From positions 175,868,526 through 175,932,525 of the forward strand of contig CM038039.1 of NCBI GenBank assembly GCA_021397845.1: a stretch of 64,000 nt of DNA, written 5' to 3'. Shown here piece by piece: positions 9,533 to 20,463 of this stretch; the stretch's first letter is position 1; the number at the start of each line of letters is the position of its first letter. The notes below the pieces were generated by a model. The model did no database searches, was not told where the DNA came from, and worked only from the letters and a program-made list of their open reading frames with translations. Origin of the DNA: Areca catechu. Taxonomy: Eukaryota > Streptophyta > Magnoliopsida > Arecales > Arecaceae. The position numbers and the translations under genes are program-made.

Positions 9533-10995
9533 TGTTGCCCAGAAATGGAGCCCAAGAGGGGGGGTGAATTGGATCTTTTTAAAAAATTAACACAATAAAA
9601 TGAAGGTCCAGTGGTGCTTGTGAGCAATAATAAATTTGATGCAAGATGATAGCAATAATTAAAGAGTACGAGAGGAAAAGAGCAATCACACACAAACACA
9701 AAGTTTATAGTGGTTCGGTGCAAACCTAGCACCAACATCCACTCCCCAAGCCACCCTTGGGAATTCCACTATAATCCACACCAGATTACAGTTGACTTGT
9801 TTTTCACAAGTCTCACAAGTCAAAACCTAAGTTGGTTTTGTCACCTAGGCTTACCAACAAACCTAAATACTTGTTTTGTCTTCGGGCTCACAAGTTAACC
9901 CTAGTTGGTTTTGTCCCTTTGGCTCACCAACAAACCACAATAACATTCTTTCAAGACACCCTTGAAAGCAAGGTCAAATCATAATTAAAATAGATATGAA
10001 ATTTAAAAGCTACAACAAACTCTCTTCAAGAGTAGATTGAATCTTTGAAGCTCAAAAGGATGCTTTGTCTTCACTCCTCTTCAAGATGCCTCTTTTTGGA
10101 ATGAAGTAAGGTTGAGCTTGTAAGCTTTTCAGTGGAATCAAGCTAGAAGAGACTTTTGATTTGAAGTTTGGAGAGAATATTGGCTTTATGGCTTTTGAGT
10201 GGACTTGAATGCTCTTGAATAGACTTCTCTTTACTTCTCTCTTGCTTTCTCTTGCTTTAAAATGAGGTTGGTGGAGATTAAATACACCAATAATCTTCTA
10301 AAAATGGTTTGTGACTGTTGGAGCATTGGAAATAGCCGTTTGGAGCTTGAAAATCAACTTCTGCAAGCCAGAAAAATAGATCCGTTAGAGCTGTCAGGTT
10401 GCAAGTGTCGACACTTGACTGTCAGGTGTCGACACATGGCTTTCAGGTGTCGACTCTTGATTTCTGGGTGTCGACACTTGAACATTCAAGTGTCGACACT
10501 TGATGCACAGATGTCGACACTTGACACAAAAATCCTCAAAACAACAAAGTTCTGTATTTTCAAAAATCTCAGGGCTTGAGTCGATACTTTGAACCTAAGT
10601 GTCGATACTTGGTGTCGACACTTGAATATAGGTGTCGACACTTGGTATGCCAAGGATTTTTGTCCATGCCAAATGCTGAAGTATCGATACATGACTGTCC
10701 AGGTGTCAACACTTGAGACTGAAAACATCCAGATTCAAGTGTAAATGCCTCGAAAACAAAAATAAAATTCATGAATACATAAACACATAATAGTTAAACA
10801 ATTATATGTCCTTTTTCAATGAAGAGGATGCCCGGATATGTGAGAATTGCTCTGTGCCATTACATGCCATACACCATAATTTTTTGGAATTTTGAGATGC
10901 TTTCTTCCTGAAAACTCACAACTTGAAATCCTCATTAGAATACAATATGCACTCATTGTTTTGTTATTCATCAAAATCACTGGGTGGAGCCAACA
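9533..10995 (-). repeat. 3' LTR of copia2
   Basis: Ends TGTTGCCC...GCCAACA as written on the plus strand; same length as the partner at 19001-20463, with scattered substitutions. It contains a dense cluster of CAAGTGTCGACACTTG-like palindromes at 10402-10716 and a transcription-signal region near 10270-10290 (minus-strand GTGTATTTAATC). Confidence 0.9.
10402..10716. repeat. Palindrome cluster in copia2 3' LTR
   Basis: About twelve copies of a motif whose best form is the perfect 16-base palindrome CAAGTGTCGACACTTG (10402-10417 and 10487-10502). Others vary at one or a few positions (for example TCGATACTT). Spacing is irregular, roughly 15-50 bases, which argues against a tandem satellite. 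Each copy holds a GTCGAC core. Confidence 0.85.
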
Positions 10996-10997
10996 AT

Positions 10998-11010
10998 CAC
11001 CCCCTTTTTG
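10998..11010 (-). other. Polypurine tract of copia2
   Basis: The minus strand reads CAAAAAGGGGGTG just before the 3' LTR start, a typical plus-strand primer site for this group. Confidence 0.8.
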
Positions 11011-11578
11011 ATGATGACAAAACCTTGAGAAAAAGAGGCAATATGCAATATAGTTCAAACTTTAACCATTTAATTTATAAATATGAATTTTAGTCACAAT
11101 AGAGGCAAAAACTTTATAGATAGGAGGAAACAATCTCCCCCTTAATTAGATACTTCTTATTAAGGTAAACTTCAAAGATTCTTGCGAGGTGAAATCAATA
11201 TAATTAATACAATACACCTTTTTCTCAATAAAATCAAAATCAATACTTGTTCTCCCGCTTTTTGTCAATCATAAGAAAGGGGAATAACCTCCCCCTCACA
11301 ATGAGCATGGATACAAAAAGATAGCAGAGAAATAAGTAACATAGATAATAGAGCTGAAATTATGCTAATATCAAAGAGTATCAGAGTTAAAATATACCAT
11401 TATAAAGAGTATCAGAGCCAAAGAATAGTAAACTGAAGCATAAAATCTTCAAGATAACAGAGTACTGAACAAAAACACATATATATAAGATAAATTTTTA
11501 GTACAAAAGAGCTGAAACATACATATATCATCAGAGTCAAATATGTATCAAACATGTAGCAAAAAGACATATGTGAGG
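11011..11578 (-). other. 3' untranslated region of copia2
   Basis: AT-rich, with several degenerate AGAGTATCAGAG stretches (near 11380-11420). No coding potential beyond a few codons. It lies between the stop of the extra ORF and the polypurine tract. Confidence 0.6.
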
Positions 11579-13169
11579 CTAATCCTCATCAGATGGAATA
11601 TCAAGACTGAAAGGAGCACTGATCCTAGATCTGGTGGCTAAAGCCCTAGGAGGTGCAAAAGCTCTAAGACTCCTAGTGCGGCCGGCAGGACCAAAGGCGG
11701 GTACAACACTAGAAGATCTAGTAGAAGGAGGTGAAACACGATCAGCTGGCGCAATAAGATCCGGTGAGACGTCAACCATGGCTATAGTAGGAGCTGGTGT
11801 AGTAGGAGGATCTCGACTGACCACTTCATAAGCATCAGCACCGCCCACACTGTCGCTGTCAGTGCCCACTACCTCTGTAGCTCTATCAATATCCTGATCA
11901 CCACCCTCAGCATAATCAGCATGGTCGCTCTGGTGATCGTCGCCATCATCATCATCATCGTCATCATCGTCAGATCGAGCAGGTGCAGGTGCTGCAGGAG
12001 GTATAAGTGATCTCAACAGACTCTCAATGCGAGTAAATCCCTCCTCCATGGATCTACGAATCTTAGCATGCTCTGAGGTACTATGTGCTCGTAGAAGCTC
12101 GACCTCGCTACGCAGCTGAGTCACCTCACTTCTGATCTCTAAGAACTGTGCTCTGGCATGCTCCTCAAAAGATAGTCCTGTAGATGGTGGTGGAGGAGCT
12201 GAAGCATCAGGAGACAGGTGCTCTGCCTGTGTCGATGGTACATCTACTAGAGGAAGAACTGCTGGCTCAGATGGTCCAGCCTCAGCCTTTCGAAACTCGT
12301 CCTCCTCATCTGGCTCCTGGCCAGACTCTCTGCGAACCCATCGACCTCCAACTATCCTGTATCCCATCTGGTGCAATGACCTCTCATCGTATACATCTGT
12401 GTGCAGTATCTCCTTGGGGATCTCCCCCTCCAATGATACTCCACAAGCTCTAAAAAGACGGGTCAGTCCATGCCGTATGGCAAACAGTGTCGGCGCTGAG
12501 TGGCAGCATCATGCATCTGTGTCAACATCAAGGTGGGTATATCTAGCTTTCTCATCTCAATCAGACTGGTCATCACCATCAGCTCCTCTCAGTAATGAAA
12601 TCGAATCTGCCAATCTTTGGTAGAAGGATCCGTGCAGTAATATGGTGCAGCAGGCGCATCTCTAATGATAACTGGTTCGTGGTAACCACTAAAATACTGC
12701 GAACATCCTTTCGCTCAAGGATACACCTGAATGCCGCCTCTCTATCATCTACAGAAAAGGCAAAGACTCCTCTCCGGGGTATCTCCCATACACGGCTCAG
12801 TAGCTCATCAGTCAAAGAGATCTGAACACCCCTGACGGATGTCGTCCACAATAGTCGTCGACAGTTCAGTGCACCGTAGAACTCCCTCACTAGGTAAGCA
12901 TAGTATCTCTCCTGCATGGTGCAGAAGGGTACTAGTCCTGCATCTGTGAGTATCTCCCTAATACCAAAGTGGTGCCTGTCGAAGCACTGCAAGTCAACTC
13001 TCCTCCCTGAAGCTACAGACTTCCCTAACATCCTCTCTGCAGGAGGGGAGCTCGGTGTGGCTATACTGCTCGACTGTGCAAGATCAAATCTGGCCTTCGA
13101 TCTCCTCTCAGTACCATGACTGGGCCTCGCCCTAACTGCAAGTCTCTTCCTAGGACCCATTACAGCCAA
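11579..13169 (-). pseudogene. Extra ORF after pol in copia2 (plant transposon protein-like, coiled coil)
   Basis: One gene of about 530 codons broken by two frameshifts: start ATG at 13169, first segment to 12579, a short middle segment (12555-12460, MTSLIEMRKLDIPTLM) and last segment 12433-11579. The N-terminal half (RHHFGIREILTDAGLVPFC, YYAYLVREFYGAL, RGVQISLTDELLSRV, CLPYGM) resembles the domain annotated in plants as 'putative plant transposon protein' (Pfam Transposase_32). The C-terminal half has a predicted coiled coil (FEEHARAQFLEIRSEVTQLR), a run of nine Asp and a Ser/Pro-rich tail. SIRE-type elements often carry an env-like ORF here. I see no signal peptide or membrane span, so an envelope role is not supported. 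Function unknown. Confidence 0.7.
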
Positions 13170-14110
13170 CTGACCAGGAAGAAGGAAGAAAGGTTTAGAA
13201 TAAAGGACTGGCCATAGGTAGAGATTAGAAACACAAGGTTCAGATAGGTTTCGAAAACCAGAATCAACAAAGTTTGAAATAGATTTTGATCAAATGACAA
13301 ATTTTCAAGCAAAATTTGAAGGAAAAATATTTTGTTAGGTAGAACACATTTGAATCTTTGAAAAAAATATTTTTTGTAAGGTCTAAAGATAAAATCATGT
13401 GGGATTTGGATCTAAACACTTAGGGTATTAGCAAATAGGCGAAAATGTCGCAAATGTATTACGAAAAACATTTTCAAATAGTCAATAAATAAATTTAGTA
13501 AACTTAATTTAGATGAAAAATCATTTTATTTTTTCCAAAATTGATGAAACAGTGATTTTTGCGAAAAAGGGGTGAAAAACGACCAAAAGATGAGGAAAAT
13601 CCGAGAAAAACAAATTTAAAACATTATTCCCTCAAATGGAGTTTTAGAAATTCATTAAAATATGCAAAAATCCGGTTAGATTCAAGAAAAATATTTGGAA
13701 AACCCAAAACACGGTTGTTTGGTTCGAAAACAACAAAACTAAAAAACAAAGAAAAATAAAATGAAATTAGAAAGGAGAAATACCTGATTTGTGAAGGATT
13801 AAGGGGTGAAAGGATGGATTTGGACAGAGGGGACCACTGTTCCAAGAAATCAGGAGGGAAGAAAATTTCAAAAAAAACCCTTGTTCGGTCCGTTTAAAAA
13901 TAGTTTCAGATTCGCAAGTGTCGACACTTTGGATTGGTCAAGTGTCGACAATTGGTCAGGTGTCGACACTTGACACTTTCCAAGTGTCGACACTTGGCCA
14001 AAAATTCGAGAAAATTCAGAAAAAATAGGAAAAATTTTGACAAAATTTTGGGGTTTTAATCAATAGGTTTTGAGCTTTAGGATTTAGGTAAAAAAGATAA
14101 TAAGAGAGTT
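13170..14110 (-). other. Spacer between pol and extra ORF in copia2
   Basis: AT-rich, with many AAAATTT-type runs. No gene. It holds a four-copy palindrome group at 13913-14006. The sequence just upstream of the ORF start (13170-13300) is its presumed leader; no splice acceptor or internal ribosome entry could be judged by eye. Confidence 0.5.
13913..14006. repeat. Palindrome group inside copia2
   Basis: Four copies of the (C)AAGTGTCGACACTT(G) palindrome in under 100 bases, the same motif as in the LTRs. They lie downstream of pol and about 750 bases upstream of the extra ORF. Confidence 0.85.
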
Positions 14111-15489
14111 TTAGGAGAATGGATCAATGACACCAAACTCTCTTCTAATCAGACAGAACCTATCCTTACTCAAAGTCTTTGTAAATATATCAGCTAACTG
14201 ATTATTAGTACAAACAAAATCAAGAATTACATTAGAATTTTGTACATGATCTATTATAAAATGATGTCTTATTTCAATGTGTTTACTTCTTGAATGTTGC
14301 ACATGATTCTTAGATAGGTTGATTGCACTAGTATTGTCACATCTTATGGGTGTCTTAGTTAGTTTAATGCCAAAATCTTCGAGTTATTATTTGATCCAGA
14401 GGATTTGCGCACAACAGCTCCCAGCTGCTATATATTCGGCTTCCACCGTAGATAGAGCAACTGAGTTCTGTTTCTTGCTACTCCCAGAGATCAAATTTAC
14501 ACCAAGAAACTGACAGGTTCCACTAGTACTTTTATGATCAAGTTTACACCCAGCAAAGTCAGCATCAGAATAAGCAATTAAATCAAATGAAGAATCTCTA
14601 GAGTACCATAAACCAATTTTAACAGAGCTAGATAGATATCTAAGTATGCGTTTAACAGCCAAAAGATGAGACTCTTTAGGATTGGACTGATATCTAGCAC
14701 ACATACAGACACTAAACATGATATCTGGCCTACTGGTAGTAAGATATAACAATGAACCAATCATGCCACGATATAATTTTTGGTCTATAGACTTACCTGA
14801 TTCGTCCTTGTCAAGTCTACATGTAGAGCTCATAGGGGTACCTAATGGCTTAGTGTTCTCCATCCCAAACTTCTTGAGTATTTCTCTTGTGTATTTTGTT
14901 TGGTTGATGAAGATCCCCTCTTTGGTTTGCCTTATCTGGAGTCCGAGAAAAAAATTCAGTTCTCCAATCATGCTCATCTCGAACTCACCCTGCATTAATC
15001 TTGCAAAATCTTGACAAAGAGATTCATTACTAGAACCAAATATTATATCATCAACATAGATTTGTACTACTAAGAGATCATCATTCCTTTTCTTTAAAAA
15101 TAATGTTTTATCTACATTACCTTTAGCAAAATCATTTTTTAGCAAAAAGGAGCTTAAACGATCATACCAAGCTCTTGGAGCTTGTTTTAATCCATATAAA
15201 GCTTTATGAAGTTTATAAACATGATTTGGAAATTCAGAACTTTCAAAACCAGGGGTTATTCAACATAAACTTCTTCTTCAATTAATCCATTTAAAAAGGC
15301 ACTTTTAACATCCATTTGATATAGTTTAAAATTCATGAAACAAGAAAAAGCCAATAATAGCCTAATTGCCTCAAGTCTAGCCACAGGAGTAAAGGTTTCA
15401 TCAAAATCTATCCCTTCCTCCTGATTGTATCCTTTGGCAACTAGTCTAGCTTTATTTCTAATTACTATTCCATTTTCATCAAGTTTATT
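14111..15489 (-). pseudogene. copia2 reverse transcriptase and RNase H
   Basis: Continuation of pol after a stop at 15490. The RT N-terminal part (NGIVIRNKARLVAKGYNQEE, then FKLYQMDVKSAFLNG) is visible at about 15475-15290 but is followed by frameshifts and stops until 15145. The clean segment 15145-14387 carries the active-site YVDDIIFGSSN and FFLGLQIRQTKEGIFI, then the copia RNase H (IAYSDADFAGC, LSTVEAEYIAA). A last piece, 14302-14111, contains RSKHIEIRHHFI and DIFTKTL, the end of RNase H. Text and order match SIRE/Maximus pol. It would act on element RNA in virus-like particles, but is inactive here. Confidence 0.85.
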
Positions 15490-17400
15490 TCAAAAAACCC
15501 ATTTTGTTCCAATAATTGATGTGTTTGAAGGCCTATCCACTAGTGTCCAAACATTGTTCCTTTTAAATTGATTAAGTTCAACTTGCATAGCATTTATCCA
15601 ATTACTATCACATTCAGCTTCCTCAATAGTTTTAGGTTCAATTTGAGACACAAAAGCTAAGTAATCACAAATATTTCTAAGATATGATCGAGTACTTACA
15701 CCTTTAGATGGATCACCTATAATTAATTCTTTTGGGTGTCCATGAGCATACCTCCATTCTTTAGGTAATGGATCAACAGTTGATGTATTTTCATCACCTT
15801 GTGCTTGATCTCCATCAGTGTTTTGATCATCATTCTGTTCCTTGGTAAGTCCTTCATTGTTGTTTATTTCTTCAGTTTTCTTGCTACCTGATTCATCAAA
15901 AAGTACATATTCTTTTCTTGAAGATTTTTGGTTAGTTTCATCAAATACCACATGAATGGATTCTTCAACAACAAGTGTCCTTCTGTTGAAGACCCTGTAT
16001 ATCTTACTAGATGTGGAGTAGCCTAGAAAGACTCCCTCATATGATTTGGCATCAAATTTACTTAGATTATCTTTACCATTGTTTAAGATGAAACAACGGC
16101 ATCCAAAAATATGAAAATAACGGATTGAAGGTTTTCTACCCTTCCAAAGCTCATAAGGGGTTTTCTTTAAAATCGGTCGAATTAAAACTCGATTTAAAAT
16201 ATAGCATGCAGTATTTATGGCTTCCATCCAAAAGTATCTAAGTAAATCATTTTCACAAAGAATGGTGTGTGCCATTTCTTCAAGAGTTCTATTTTTTCTT
16301 TCTACTACCCCATTTTGTTGAGGTGTCATAGGTGCAGAAAAATTATGATGAATTCCATTTTCAATACAGAATTTACTAAAATCGGCATTTTCAAATTCAG
16401 TTCCATGATCACTTCTTAAAGATATTATTGAAACACCTTTTTCATTTAAAACTCTTTTGTGAAATCTAATAAATTCAGAAAACATTTCATCTTTATGTGC
16501 TAAAAACATGACCCAAGTAAAACGTGAGAAATCATCTACAATGACTAGACCAAACTTCTTACCTCTCAAACTAGATGTTCTAGTAGGCCCAAAGAGGTCC
16601 ATATGAAGCAATTCCAAAGGTCTAGATGTAGAGATTACTCCTTTTGGTTTGAAAGAAGATTTTGTTTGTTTTCCAAGTTGACATGCACTGCAAATCTTAT
16701 CTTTTTCAAAATTGAGTTTAGGCAAATCTTGTACTAAATTTTTTTTGCTAAGTTTTGAAATTAAATGCATGCTTGCATGTCCTAGTCTATGATGCCAAAG
16801 CCAACTAGTTTCATCGATCTTGGCTTCCATTGCCACTAGACATTGACCTTTCTGAATAGGGAGATCATCAAGATCAACCATATAAATATTGTCATGCCTA
16901 TGATTGATGAACTTATTGCCATTGTCATCTAGACTAGATACAATGCACAAAGAAGATTCAAAAACAACTTTAAAATTTTTGTCACAAAATTGACTAATGC
17001 TAAGCAAGTTATGTTTTAATCCATCAACATATAAAACATTATCAATATAATAGATAGGGGTGATATGGATTTTACCAATACCGATTATTTTGTCTTTTCC
17101 ATTATCACCAAAAGTTACATTGCCACCATTTTGATATGTGAGTGATGAGAACTGCTCCACATCTCCTGTCATATGCCTTGAGCAACCGCTATCAAGGTAC
17201 CACATTCTTTTCTTGTTGGTTGCAAGGCATACCTGCAATAAAGGTCAAGTGGAGACTTTAGGTACCCAAGCCATCTTTGGTCCTTTTTGGTTAGTGGCAT
17301 TGGTTCCTTTTGGAACCCAAACTTTCTTAGTGTTATTTAATTTTCTTTTGTTGCACATATAAGATTTATGTCCTTTAATACCACAAGTATAGCATGTAAT
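15490..17400 (-). pseudogene. copia2 second zinc knuckle, protease and integrase
   Basis: A second CCHC box (CYTCGIKGHKSYMC) is encoded near 17395-17355. The frame then runs from about 17238 to a TGA at 15490. The protease motif is WYLDSGCSRHMTGD. The pre-integrase HHCC zinc finger is LWHHRLGHASMHL followed by CSACQLGKQ. The integrase core has D (HMDLFGP), D (LRSDHGTEF) and E (GVVERKNRTLEEM). The acidic hinge EEINNNEGLTKEQNDDQNTD precedes the RT start (WTLVDRPSNTSIIGTKWVF). The stop at 15490 replaces the usual Arg after KWVF, a single-base change. A TGA also lies upstream of the methionine at 17238. Confidence 0.85.
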
Positions 17401-17510
17401 GGATGAAGATGCAGGCACAAAGAAATTTTTAAAGAGTTTCTATTTCTTATGAGTTTTGAATCCTAATCCAGCTTTGTCAAATACTGCTCTTTGGTTATTT
17501 AATAGCAAAT

Positions 17511-18943
17511 TTAATTTTTCAGAACTGTAAGTAAATTTTTCAACAAAAGATTTATTTTTTCGATTTCTTCTTTATATCTTTTGTTTTCTATTAAAATTTC
17601 TTTGCTTTGTCTTGACAATTTTTCATTTGAAAGTAAGTTACTTTTCTTTTCAAATATATCCTTTTCTTTTTCAAGAGACATAATCTTATCATTTAAATTT
17701 TTATTTTGTATTAGAAGGTATTCATTTTTATTTGAAAGATTGTTATTTGTTTTAGCTAGTTCCGGATTTTGCTTCTTTAAGTCTTTATGTTTTGACTTTA
17801 ATTTTTGAAATTCTATAACTAGTTCATCAAAAATCTCATGAAGCTCATCAAAGGATAATTCATTCTCGGTTTCAGAACATACCTCTTCTTGATCGGCCAT
17901 CAGACAGAAATTTGCTACTTCCTGCTGTTCTTCCTCAGAGCTGGAGTCTTCACTTTCACTCCAGGTTGCCATCATGGCTTTCTTTCTCAGCTTTCTTCTG
18001 CTTTTCTTTAACAAGGGGCAGTCTACCTTGAAATGCCCTGGTTTCTTACATTTAAAACATGTGGGCTGCTCCTCCTTCTTTTCCTTGTCCTTTTCTTTAC
18101 TCGGCTCACCTTTCAGAGGTTTCTTTTTGTAGTTGAACTTTTTCTTCCTCATAAACCTTCTGAATTTTCTTGCTAACATAGTCGTTTCATCTTCTTCGTC
18201 ATCCTCTTCAGAGTCTTCGCTTGAGTCCTCTCTAGTAGTAGATTTGAACCCGATCATCTTCTTCTTTTTATCCACCTCTCCGTTCTTCTGTTTGAGGGAT
18301 AGCTCATAAGTCATCAAGGAACCCAACAGTTGTTCCAGCGGGAGAGTGTTGACATCTTTAGCTTCTTCAATTACAGTGACCTTTGCATCCCATGAAGCTG
18401 GTAGAGACCTGAGAAGTTTATTTACAAGTTCACCGTTAGAAATTATTTTTCCTAGACTTCTCATGCCATTCACAATGTTTGTGAACCTAGTATACATCTC
18501 ACTGATAGACTCGGTAGGTTCAATTTTAAACATTTCATATGTGTGAATTAGCATGTTAACCTTGGTGGTTTTCACTTGGTGTGTACCCTCATGGATAATC
18601 TCAAGTGTGTCCCAAATCTCTTTTGCGGAGAGACAGTTTAATATTCTATTAAACTCATTAAGATCAAGAGAGCAAAATAAAAGGTTCATTGCCTTAGCAT
18701 TAAGCTCAATTTGCTTAATGTTATTCTCATCCCAATCATCTTTCATTTTTGGAGTGAGAATGCCATTAATCATCATTGTAGGCTGATGAGGACCTTTTAC
18801 AATTGTTCTCCAAAATTATAATCAAGAGCTTGTATAAATATGCGCATGCGTGTCTTCCAGTATGTGTAATTTGTGCCATTAAAAAGTGGGGGTCAGTTTG
18901 AAGCTTGACCTTCAACAATACCCATGCCTATTGGGGCTGCCAT
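17511..18943 (-). pseudogene. copia2 gag
   Basis: The probable start is the ATG at 18943 (MAAPIGMGIVEGQASN), about 40 bases after the PBS, followed by FNGTNYTYWKTRMRIFIQAL, typical of SIRE-type gag. A TGA inside codon 17 and a one-base frameshift near 18805 interrupt it. From 18776 a clean frame of 421 codons continues to 17511. It includes the helical capsid-like region (LNEFNRILNCLSAKEIWDTL), the CCHC zinc knuckle CFKCKKPGHFKVDC (18061-18020), acidic stretches and a C-terminal coiled coil rich in Lys, Asn and Glu. Gag would form the particle shell and bind the RNA. Confidence 0.85.
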
Positions 18944-18984
18944 GATCTTTTACTCAAGATCCTTGGACCTACAAGAGAGTACCG

Positions 18985-18998
18985 GAGCTATGATACCA
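18985..18998 (-). other. Primer-binding site of copia2
   Basis: The minus strand reads TGGTATCATAGCTC, an initiator-Met tRNA match with one change, two bases inside the 5' LTR boundary at 19001. Confidence 0.8.
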
Positions 18999-19000
18999 CT

Positions 19001-20463
19001 TGTTGCCCAGAAATGAAGCCCAAAAGGGGGGGTGAATTGGGTCTTTTTAAAAAATTAACACAATAAAATGAAGGTCCAGTGGTACTTGTGAGCAATAATA
19101 AATTTGATGCAAGATGATAGCAATAATTAAAGAGTACGAGAGGAAAAGAGTAATCACACACAAACACAAAGTTTATAGTGGTTCGGTGCAAACCTAGCAC
19201 CTACATCCACTCCCCAAGCCACCCTTAGGAATTCCACTATAATCCACACCAGATTATAGTTGACTTGTTTTTCACAAGGCTCACAAGTCAAAACCTAAGT
19301 TGGTTTTGTCACCTAGGCTTACCAACAAACCTAAATACTTGTTTTGTCTTCGGGCTCACAAGTTAACCCTAGTTGGTTTTGTCCCATTGGCTCACCAACA
19401 AACCACAATAACCTTCTTTATAGGCACCCTTGAAAGCAAGGTTAAATCATAATTAAAACATATATGAAATTTAAAAGCTACAACAAACTCTCTTCAAGAG
19501 TAGATTGAATCTTTGAAGCTCAAAAGGATGCTTTGTCTTCACTCTTCTTCAAGATGCCTCTTTTTGGAATGAAGTAAGGTTGAACTTGTAGGCTTTTCAG
19601 TGGAATCAAGCTAGAAGAGACTTTTGATTTGAAGTTTGGAGAGAATATTGGCTTTATGGATTTTGAGTGGACTTGAATGCTCTTGAATAGACTTGTCTTC
19701 ACTTCTCTCTTGCTTTCTCTTGCTTTAAAATGAGGTTGGTGGAGATTAAATACACCAAAAACCTTCTAAAAATGGTTTGTGAACGTTGGAGTATTGGAAA
19801 TAGCCATTTGGAGCTTGAAAACCAACTTCTGCAAGCTAGAAAAATAGATCCATTAGAGCTGTCAGGCTGCAAGATTTGACACTTGGCTATCAGGTGTCAA
19901 CACTTGGCTTTCAGGTATCGACACTTGATTTCTGGGTGTCGACACTTGAACATTCAAGTGTCGACACTTGATGCACAGGTGTCGACACTTGACACAAAAA
20001 TCCTCAAAACAACAAAGTTCTATATTTTCAAAAATCTCAGGCCTTGAGTCGACACTTTGAACCTAAGTGTCGACACTTGGTGCCGACACTTGAATATAGG
20101 TGTCGACACTTGGCGTGCCAAGGATTTTTGTCCGTGCCAAACGCTGAAGTGTCGACACTTGACTGTCCAGGTGTCGACACTTGAGACTGAAAACATCTAT
20201 ATTCAAGTGTAAATGCCTCGAAAACAAAAATAAAATTCATGAATACATAAACACATAATAGTTAAATAATTATATGCCCTTTTTCAATGAAGAGGATGCC
20301 CGGATATGTGAGAATTGCTCCATGCCATTACATGCCATACACCATAAGTTTTTGGAATTTTGAGGTGCTTTCTTCCTGAAAACTCACAACTTGAAATCCT
20401 CATTAGAATACAATATGCACTCAATGTTTTGTTATTTATCAAAATCACTGGGTGGAGCCAACA
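19001..20463 (-). repeat. 5' LTR of copia2
   Basis: 1463 bases, TGTTGGCTCC...GGGCAACA on the minus strand. A TATA-like GTGTATTTAATC lies near 19757-19745 on the minus strand. The palindrome cluster (19872-20190) lies upstream of it, in the presumed U3. Confidence 0.9.
19872..20190. repeat. Palindrome cluster in copia2 5' LTR
   Basis: About eleven copies of the CAAGTGTCGACACTTG-type palindrome. More copies are perfect here than in the 3' LTR. It sits about 120-440 bases upstream of the putative TATA element on the minus strand, where an LTR enhancer would be. Confidence 0.85.

Larger units (their letters stand above)
9533..20463 (-). mobile_element. copia2: SIRE/Maximus-like Ty1/copia element
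   Basis: Complete 10,931-base minus-strand element with TSD GAAGA and two LTRs of exactly 1463 bases (9533-10995 and 19001-20463). On the minus strand the order is 5' LTR, PBS (18998-18985), gag (from 18943), pol with protease, integrase, RT and RNase H (about 17400-14111), a spacer with palindromes, an extra ORF (13169-11579), polypurine tract and 3' LTR. Large size, LTR R-region text (GTGGTTCGG block) and an ORF after pol fit the SIRE/Maximus lineage. All ORFs carry disabling mutations. It lies within the 3' LTR of copia1, so it is the younger of the two. Confidence 0.9.

Noticed and set aside
10402..10716. CRISPR-like array of short repeats
   Set aside because: Eukaryotic LTR context, palindromic units of variable sequence and irregular short spacers; no cas genes.
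11634..12453. Plus-strand ORFs of 65-89 codons
   Set aside because: They are antisense to the copia2 extra ORF, which has clear family-like motifs on the minus strand.
11579..13169. Envelope glycoprotein
   Set aside because: The position suggests env-like, but no signal peptide, membrane span, Cys pattern or cleavage site is visible.
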